Shown one piece after another: positions 58,605 to 64,000 of a DNA stretch of 64,000 nt (position 1 is the stretch's first letter; every line of letters begins with the position of its first letter). A program made the position numbers and the translations under genes. The stretch comes from G013214665 sp964649815 (GTDB lineage Bacteria; Pseudomonadota; Alphaproteobacteria; Rhodobacterales; Rhodobacteraceae). The DNA is taken from positions 1 through 64,000 of the forward strand of contig CAZYQC010000007.1 of assembly GCA_964649815.1 (NCBI GenBank). The letters run 5' to 3'. The notes below the pieces were generated by a model, which did no database searches, had not been told where the DNA came from, and saw only the letters and a list, made by a program, of their open reading frames with translations.

Positions 58605-60543
58605 TGTGGGCCTCCGCATAAGCTATGAACCGGTCGAAACTGTCAGGATTTGCCATGCTGTCCCGGTTCACGACGGTTTTAGGATCACCCCCAAGCAACA
58701 GCTTTTTGACCGGCACTTCGAGTTTCTTGCCCGAGAGCGTTCTGGGCACCTCGGCGATTTGGACAATCTCATTGGGTACAAACCGGGCTGATATGGCCGT
58801 TCGGATTGATCCGTTGATGGCCTCTTTGATGCTGTCATCCAAGACAGCACCCTCTGCGAGCACGACAAAAAGCGGCATAAAGCTCTCTTTGCCAAGGTAT
58901 TCCAAATCTACAACCAGGCTATCCATCACCACGTCCAACGCCTCGACCGCCTGATAGATCTCGGCGGACCCCATCCGCAGGCCCTTTCGATTGATCGTGG
59001 CGTCTGAGCGGCCGTAAATGACCGATCCGCCCTCTTGCGTGATTTCGATCCAATCGCCGTGCCGCCAAATGCCGGGATATGTGTCAAAATAGCTCTCGTG
59101 CAGGCGCGTGCCGTCCGTGTCGCCCCAGAAATAAAGCGGCATCGACGGCAATGGCTCTGTGCACACCAGCTCGCCCACTTCGTCAAAGATTTCGATGCCG
59201 TTTTCGTCAAAAGCCCGCACCGCATTGCCGAGGAAGCGACACTGCATTTCGCCGGCGCGCACGGGCATCATCGGGTTGCCACCAACGAACGCCCCAGCCA
59301 GGTCCGTGCCGCCGGAAATAGGCGCAAGCCAGACGTCGGATTTCACGTCGCCGTAGATCCAGTTGTATGCGTCCGAGGACAAGGGCGAACCGGTCGATCC
59401 AATCGAGGTCAGCGCATCCAGGTCGAGGTCACGGCAGCTCACGCCAAGCTTGCGGCACCCGTCAAAGAACGCGGCCCCCGCGCCGAAATGCGTGATCTTA
59501 TGCTTGGCGACAAAGCGCCAGATGACACCCATGTCAGGATGGTTGGGCGCGCCGTCGTACATGCAAACCGTGGCACCCTGCCCCAACGCCATCCATTGCG
59601 CGTTCCACATGATCCAGCCCGACGAGGTAAACCACATAAAGCGATCTTTTGGGGTGATGTTGTGGTGCAAAGCCTGTTTGTTGCTTTCCAATACGATACC
59701 GCCGTGCCCATGCACGATCGGTTTCGGATTGCCGGTGGTGCCAGACGAATACACGATCCACAGCGGGTCCGAGAACGCGACATCGACCGGCAGCGCGGGC
59801 TGCGCATGATCCAGCAAGTCGCGCCAGGCGACGTCATCGCCGGGCATGTCGTCAAAAATCGAAATCGTCACGCGATGCGTCAGCGTCGGCAAGCCAGAGG
59901 TGATGTTGGCCAGAACCTCTCGGCGGTCGATGGTTTTGCCTGCGTGCACATATCCATCCTGCGCGACGATGATCTTGGGTTCGATCTGCTGAAAGCGATC
60001 AAGAATGGCGACCTCGCCCATGTCCGGTGCGCATAGCGACCAAATCGCGCCTAAGGATGCCGTGGCCAGAAACGCGATCAACGCGGCCTCGGTGTTGGGC
60101 AGAACGGCCACGACCCGATCCCCTTTGGTCACGCCCATCTCGCGAAAATGCGCCGCCACTGACCCGACCTGATGCGTCAAGTCCGACCAGCTAAGGGCGG
60201 AGGCGCCAAAGGTTTCAGAACCCAAAATCAACGCCAGTCCGTCTGGGTTTATCTTAGCTTTTTCAAAGACCTGCGATACATAGTTCAAGCGACCGCCCCG
60301 GCCCCAAACCGCCTTGTCGACGGCCTCAGCCTCGCAAAAGACCTCGGGGCGCGCACCAACGATGCCGCTATAGTCCCAGATGGCGCCCCAAAAGGCCTCC
60401 AGGTCTGAGACGCTCCAACTCCATAGCGCATTGTAGTCAGGAAACGTCAGGCCTTCGCGGTCTTCTACCCATTTGGTAAACTGGGCGAGCGTGGTGGACG
60501 CGGCGAACGCCTCGCTTGGGGTCCAGAGAATATCGCGGCTCAT
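58594..60543 (-). CDS. Acetoacetyl-CoA synthetase
   Basis: 649 residues, the expected size of acetoacetate-CoA ligases (about 650). The N-terminal ACAS-type domain has LTFPDYNALWSWSVSDLEAFW, and the ATP motif is IVYSSGTTGNPKPIVHGHGG. The family signature regions GTDLAGAFVGGNPMMPVRAGEMQC and YFDTYPGIWRHGDWIEITQEGG, and the C-terminal lysine in LSGKKLEVPVKKL, are present. It activates acetoacetate produced from ketone-body, leucine or PHB breakdown. It overlaps tesB downstream and the serine hydrolase gene upstream, in one operon. Confidence 0.92.
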   Translation of the reverse strand: MSRDILWTPSEAFAASTTLAQFTKWVEDREGLTFPDYNALWSWSVSDLEAFWGAIWDYSGIVGARPEVFCEAEAVDKAVWGRGGRLNYVSQVFEKAKINPDGLALILGSETFGASALSWSDLTHQVGSVAAHFREMGVTKGDRVVAVLPNTEAALIAFLATASLGAIWSLCAPDMGEVAILDRFQQIEPKIIVAQDGYVHAGKTIDRREVLANITSGLPTLTHRVTISIFDDMPGDDVAWRDLLDHAQPALPVDVAFSDPLWIVYSSGTTGNPKPIVHGHGGIVLESNKQALHHNITPKDRFMWFTSSGWIMWNAQWMALGQGATVCMYDGAPNHPDMGVIWRFVAKHKITHFGAGAAFFDGCRKLGVSCRDLDLDALTSIGSTGSPLSSDAYNWIYGDVKSDVWLAPISGGTDLAGAFVGGNPMMPVRAGEMQCRFLGNAVRAFDENGIEIFDEVGELVCTEPLPSMPLYFWGDTDGTRLHESYFDTYPGIWRHGDWIEITQEGGSVIYGRSDATINRKGLRMGSAEIYQAVEALDVVMDSLVVDLEYLGKESFMPLFVVLAEGAVLDDSIKEAINGSIRTAISARFVPNEIVQIAEVPRTLSGKKLEVPVKKLLLGGDPKTVVNRDSMANPDSFDRFIAYAEAHNAG

Positions 60544-61757
60544 TCAAGCGCTCCGTGCACAAGAGCTTTGAGTTGCGCTCGGTTTGGATAGGACGATGAC
60601 GGCGTGAGTTGGGTGAAGAAAACGACCGACAGGTCGTGCACCGGATCAACCCAGAAAAAGGTCGAGGCCATCCCACCCCAGCTAAAGTCCCCCACAGAGC
60701 TTGGCGTTCGCGAGCGCGCCGGGCTGAGAACCACAGCGCCGCCAATGCCAAACCCGATGCCGTCCATCGGCTGTTCGGCGAAACTTGACGGCCCCATACT
60801 GGCGATATCGCCTGCCAAATGGTTGGACGCCATGAATTGAACGGTATGCCGGCTCAGAACCCGGTTTTTGCCCGCCAAACCACCCTTGCGCAGCATATCG
60901 GCGAACCGCATGTAATCATCTATTGTCCCCACAAGGCCGCCGCCCCCAGAGAACGTCGTGGGCGCGCGATAGGGGCTTTTCTCGGCCCGATCCACTTCGC
61001 GCAGCGTCTCGGCGCCCTTGGTTTGCGCGTTCAACTCCATCGGCCCGCCCTCTAGCGGCGTGTAGAGCGATGCAAACCGGGGCAATTGATCCTCGGTCAC
61101 GGCAAAGGCGGTTTCGGTCATGCCGATGGGTTCAAAGATGCGTTCGGCAAAGAATTGATCCAGGGACTGACCCGACAAAACCTCGACCACCCGCCCGATA
61201 ACGTCGATCCCAACCGAATATTCCCACCGTGCTCCAGGCTGAAACGCGAGCGGCATCTTCGCCAGCTTTGCGCAAACCGCGTCCAGCGCGCCTTCGGTCG
61301 GACCAAAGCTCAGTTCGGCCTCGGCCAGTGCCTCTGGCAGTGGTCCAATGTTGAACGGATAGCTCAGCCCCGAGGTGTGGGTAAGCACTTGGTGCAGGGT
61401 CGGGCTGGCGCATGGTTCCGTCTGATCGACAGAGGTCGCCCCAGGCACAAGCGCGCGCATATCGCCAAATTCGGGCAGGATACTGTCCAACCCCGCATCC
61501 AGATGTGTGCGCCCCTCTTCGACCAGCATCATCAAGGCCACCGATGTGATCGGTTTGGTCATGGAATAGATCCGGACGACCGTATCCCGCGTCCAGGGCA
61601 GATCATTGGCAACATCGCGACTGCCGCAGGTATGGAAAAAAACTTCATCCCCGCCTTGGTTGATCAAAACCGATGATCCAGGGAATTTCTTTTCATCCAC
61701 ATAGCCTTGCATCCAAGACTTAATGCGGTCGAGCCGCCCGTGAAAAAACCCCTTCAT
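60540..61757 (-). CDS. Serine hydrolase, beta-lactamase class C/esterase family VIII
   Basis: 405 residues. The nucleophile motif is IYSMTKPITSVAL (Ser-x-x-Lys, about residue 66), and a second conserved element EYSVGIDVIGRVVEVLSG supplies the Tyr. SWGGMASTFFWVDP replaces the KTG box with a WGG motif, which is typical of family VIII esterases. No signal peptide is evident. It likely hydrolyses short-chain esters rather than beta-lactams. It is coupled by four-base overlaps to both neighbouring genes. Confidence 0.88.
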   Translation of the reverse strand: MKGFFHGRLDRIKSWMQGYVDEKKFPGSSVLINQGGDEVFFHTCGSRDVANDLPWTRDTVVRIYSMTKPITSVALMMLVEEGRTHLDAGLDSILPEFGDMRALVPGATSVDQTEPCASPTLHQVLTHTSGLSYPFNIGPLPEALAEAELSFGPTEGALDAVCAKLAKMPLAFQPGARWEYSVGIDVIGRVVEVLSGQSLDQFFAERIFEPIGMTETAFAVTEDQLPRFASLYTPLEGGPMELNAQTKGAETLREVDRAEKSPYRAPTTFSGGGGLVGTIDDYMRFADMLRKGGLAGKNRVLSRHTVQFMASNHLAGDIASMGPSSFAEQPMDGIGFGIGGAVVLSPARSRTPSSVGDFSWGGMASTFFWVDPVHDLSVVFFTQLTPSSSYPNRAQLKALVHGALE

Positions 61758-62506
61758 GTCGTTCCTCCTAGCATGGATTGCATTGCGGCGCGGGTTTCCT
61801 GGTTGAACCAGACGCCGCGCCGTTCTGGCATATGTTGATTGATCGCCTCGATGGTCGGGCCGCGCATTTGCAGCTTTACTTGCGCATAAGATGATGCCGG
61901 AATGGCCGCCAGCCGCAAAGCCGCCTTTACGGCCGTCTCTACGACCTGCTCATGCGCGACCACCTCATCGAGGATACCTGCCTGGTGCAGACGATCCGCC
62001 TCATACGGCTGACCGCTGCCCAAGAGCTTGCGAAAATCGTTTGGATCCAGTGTCATACGGGCGATTTCTAATGCAGAAATCGGAAAATCGACACCCACGC
62101 GCACTTCGGCCAAGCCCCCTTGGGCATTGTCACAGCCAACCCGATAATCCGCCGCCAGCACAAAAAAGAACCCGCCCGCAATCGCTGGGCCGGTGACGGC
62201 CGACACGACCGGTTTGGGGCAGGAAAAGAGCGTGATGTAACATTGGTTCAATGCGTCAACCACAGCGGTTTGCCCGTCTTCATCAAGCGCCATCGCCTCT
62301 TTCAAATCCATGCCCGCGGAAAAAACTTTGAACGGGCTGGTCACGACGATGGCGGTTACATCCGCGGCCGATACCAGCGTCTGTACAGCGTCATCGATCT
62401 GCAAGAGATAGTCCGCATTCAGCGCATTGACCGGCGCACGTTGCAGGCGCAGCTCCCACACGCCGTCGCGCAGGGGCGCGGTTGTTACCAAGGGGTTTTT
62501 CGTCAC
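61754..62506 (-). CDS. Enoyl-CoA hydratase/isomerase family protein
   Basis: 250 residues. Oxyanion-hole segments are VVTSPFKVFSAGMDLKEAM and PVVSAVTGPAIAGGFFFVLAADYRV. The second catalytic region reads GLAEVRVGVDFPISALEIARM, with Glu in AEVRVG. It has the C-terminal helical part of the crotonase fold. As the first gene of the minus-strand group with the esterase, acetoacetyl-CoA synthetase and tesB it probably works on a CoA intermediate in the same route. Confidence 0.87.
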   Translation of the reverse strand: MTKNPLVTTAPLRDGVWELRLQRAPVNALNADYLLQIDDAVQTLVSAADVTAIVVTSPFKVFSAGMDLKEAMALDEDGQTAVVDALNQCYITLFSCPKPVVSAVTGPAIAGGFFFVLAADYRVGCDNAQGGLAEVRVGVDFPISALEIARMTLDPNDFRKLLGSGQPYEADRLHQAGILDEVVAHEQVVETAVKAALRLAAIPASSYAQVKLQMRGPTIEAINQHMPERRGVWFNQETRAAMQSMLGGTT

Positions 62507-62620
62507 GTCATTCCACCGTCTTTTCCCCGAGTTTGGCTAAGTTCGGGGCGAGTTGCAAAGCCAATCGAATTGACGCTTGGTCGGGGAATGATAGCGTGAT
62601 GCCAAACGAGGGAGGACCCA

Positions 62621-63238
62621 ATGAAACTGCACTTTGCACCGAAAAGCCGGGCGTTAAGGATCGTTTGGCTGCTCGAAGAACTGGGTCTTGAATATGACTT
62701 GGCCAGATACGGTCTGGGCGCCGCAGAAATGCGGACCGACGATTTTCGAAAACTGCATCCGATGGCGCGGGTTCCGGTGTTAGAGGACGGGGAAACCGTT
62801 CTCTTCGAATCCGGTGCCATCGTGGAATATGTGCTTGAGAAATACGGTGACGGACGCCTACGCCCTGCCCCGTCCAGCCCCGATTACCCCGCTTACCTCC
62901 AGTGGCTCCATTACGCAGAAGGCATGCTGATGCCGCCTGTGAACAATTACATGGTCGAGACCGTCTTTCTGCCGCCCGAGCGGCAATCAGAGGTTCACGC
63001 CAAGCGGGCGCAAAAACTTTTGGGCTATATGCTCGCCGCAGTCGATCAAGCCGTTGAAGGCAAAGACTATCTTGCGGGTGCCTTTTCCGGCGCGGACATC
63101 ATGACCGGCTCGGCGGCGATGATTTCACAGCGCGTGAACATCGACCTCGACGCCATGCCGCACCTAAAGGCCTATATCAACAGGCTCCAGGCTCGCGACG
63201 GGTTTCAAAAGGCGATGGCGATAGAGATCGGCGGGTAA
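62621..63238 (+). CDS. Glutathione S-transferase family protein
   Basis: 205 residues. The thioredoxin-like N-terminal domain starts MKLHFAPKSRALRIVWLLEE, and the glutathione-binding VPVLEDGETVLFESGAIVEYVL contains the cis-Pro and the Glu-Ser pair. The C-terminal all-helical domain has YLAGAFSGADIMTGSAAM, an N-capping box. The N-terminal region carries Ser rather than Cys as likely active residue. Its promoter region is shared with the divergent enoyl-CoA hydratase. Glutathione use by this protein and by the HCCA-isomerase-like one nearby may be connected. Confidence 0.9.
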   Translation: MKLHFAPKSRALRIVWLLEELGLEYDLARYGLGAAEMRTDDFRKLHPMARVPVLEDGETVLFESGAIVEYVLEKYGDGRLRPAPSSPDYPAYLQWLHYAEGMLMPPVNNYMVETVFLPPERQSEVHAKRAQKLLGYMLAAVDQAVEGKDYLAGAFSGADIMTGSAAMISQRVNIDLDAMPHLKAYINRLQARDGFQKAMAIEIGG

Positions 63239-63250
63239 GCCACGCATCGC

Positions 63251-63952
63251 TTAGACTTCCAACCATTCTTTGCGCACATCGTCGCGGTCTTTGAGCTCGG
63301 CCGGTGTTCCTTCGAACACCACTTGCCCGTGCCCCATGACGTAAACGCGGTGGGCGATGTCCAATGCGATCGACAACTTTTGCTCAACCAACAGCGTTGA
63401 AATTCCGCGTTTGGCGATCTCTTGCAAAAGCTCCGCGACCCGCTGCACCATCTGAGGTGACAGACCCTCGGTCGGTTCATCAATCATGATAAGATCCGGG
63501 TCGCCCATCAACGTCCGACACATCGTCAACATCTGCTGTTCACCGCCTGAAAGCACAGAGGCCTCGACATCTGCGCGGCGCTCCAGGTTTTCGAACATGT
63601 TGAACATGTCTTGCATCGACCAGCGGCCATCGCCGTCTTTTTGACCGGGCTTCAGGCCAAGGATCAGGTTTTGCCGTGTCGTGAGGCCCGGAAAGATATC
63701 CCGGTTTTCTGGCACATAGCCGATACCAAGGTTGGCCACCTCATAGGCTTTGCGCCCGGCAATTTCAGCCCCGCGAAACTTGACAGAGCCATGCGGCTCC
63801 ACCTCGCCCATGACCGCTTTGCACGTGGTCGAGCGGCCCACACCGTTGCGCCCCAAAAGCGCGACGATCTCGCCTTCTTGGATGCTGAGGTTCACCCCCT
63901 GCAAGATATGGGATTTGCCGTAATAGGCGTGCAGATCAACAACGTCGAGCAT
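63251..63952 (-). CDS. livF: LivF-type ABC transporter ATPase with Walker A Lys replaced by Arg
   Basis: 233 residues, normal LivF length, starting MLDVVDLHAYYGKSHILQG. The Walker A reads LLGRNGVGRSTTCKA, so the usual GxGK[ST] lysine is Arg (CGC codon). The rest is canonical: ASVLSGGEQQMLTMCRTLMG signature, LIMIDEPTEGLSPQ Walker B and LLVEQKLSIALDIAHRVYVMG with the H-loop region. Its start overlaps the stop of the next liv gene by one base. It belongs to a second branched-chain-type transporter that continues beyond the window. Confidence 0.88.
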   Translation of the reverse strand: MLDVVDLHAYYGKSHILQGVNLSIQEGEIVALLGRNGVGRSTTCKAVMGEVEPHGSVKFRGAEIAGRKAYEVANLGIGYVPENRDIFPGLTTRQNLILGLKPGQKDGDGRWSMQDMFNMFENLERRADVEASVLSGGEQQMLTMCRTLMGDPDLIMIDEPTEGLSPQMVQRVAELLQEIAKRGISTLLVEQKLSIALDIAHRVYVMGHGQVVFEGTPAELKDRDDVRKEWLEV

Positions 63953-64000
63953 CAGTGTTCCGCCTCCAGCGCGGCGCCAAGATAAGCTTCCTGAACTTTG
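63952..64000 (-). CDS. livG: C-terminal end of a LivG-type ABC ATPase (gene runs off the right edge)
   Basis: Only 15 codons plus stop are visible, reading KVQEAYLGAALEAEH. VQEAYLG is the typical end of LivG proteins, and the stop overlaps the start of the LivF-type gene (TGATG), as is usual in liv operons. Confidence 0.7.
   Translation of the reverse strand, partial: KVQEAYLGAALEAEH

Overview
ORGANISM. The window is a typical GC-rich chromosomal segment of an alphaproteobacterium, most likely of the Rhodobacteraceae/Roseobacter group. The pointers are: an IscR with a single cysteine, an Irr-type iron control element in front of the iscR-suf operon, a PAS_5-type gene, an IalB-family protein, a class II (plant-type) DAHP synthase, a PstA with an extended N-terminus, and a dispersed intergenic hairpin repeat that I associate with roseobacters. 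The assignment rests on reading the sequence; no database search was possible. LAYOUT. 1-7007: C-terminally truncated typA, an SMR transporter with an Lrp/AsnC regulator, two unrelated NADP-isocitrate dehydrogenases placed back to back (dimeric on -, monomeric on +), and an alpha/beta hydrolase with a small partner. 7049-15362: one long iron-regulated operon, iscR-iscS-sufB-(three small genes)-sufC-sufD-(two membrane genes)-sufS, with genes mostly overlapping or closely packed. 15412-17250: tRNA-Arg(CCG) followed by a small, visibly AT-richer element bounded by a 17-bp repeat of the tRNA 3' end. It carries one DUF3800-type gene and no integrase. 17319-25946: envelope genes (DUF1353-like lipoprotein, CpdB, DUF882 protein, L,D-transpeptidase), then lpxD-ACP-ketosynthase and IalB. 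26405-30159: HerA-like ATPase and an SRPBCC/YciI/ECF-sigma module. 30235-35613: a complete branched-chain amino acid ABC transporter (livM, livH, livF, livG, livJ) on the minus strand. 35711-42384: GlxA/AraC regulator, DAHP synthase, a PAS_5 gene broken by an in-frame TAA, and yicC-gmk-gamma-carbonic anhydrase-transsulfuration enzyme. 42396-49764: phoR-pstSCAB-phoU-phoB with a triple Pho box before pstS. 49857-64000: a lipid/acid catabolism region with nitronate monooxygenase, HCCA-isomerase-like protein, three SDRs, two enoyl-CoA hydratases, an acyl-CoA ligase, an M24 peptidase, TesB, acetoacetyl-CoA synthetase, a class-C-type esterase, a GST and the start of a second liv cluster. HOW IT WORKS TOGETHER. 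The suf operon builds Fe-S clusters under iron control, the pho-pst locus senses and imports phosphate, and the liv and acyl-CoA genes import and oxidise amino-acid or fatty-acid-like substrates. MOST UNUSUAL ITEMS. The integrase-less tRNA mini-island with paired GTGTCCC repeats inside both ends, the stop-interrupted PAS gene, the five modular hairpin repeats, the Walker A Lys-to-Arg LivF near the right edge, and the two isocitrate dehydrogenases sharing one intergenic region with a palindrome.
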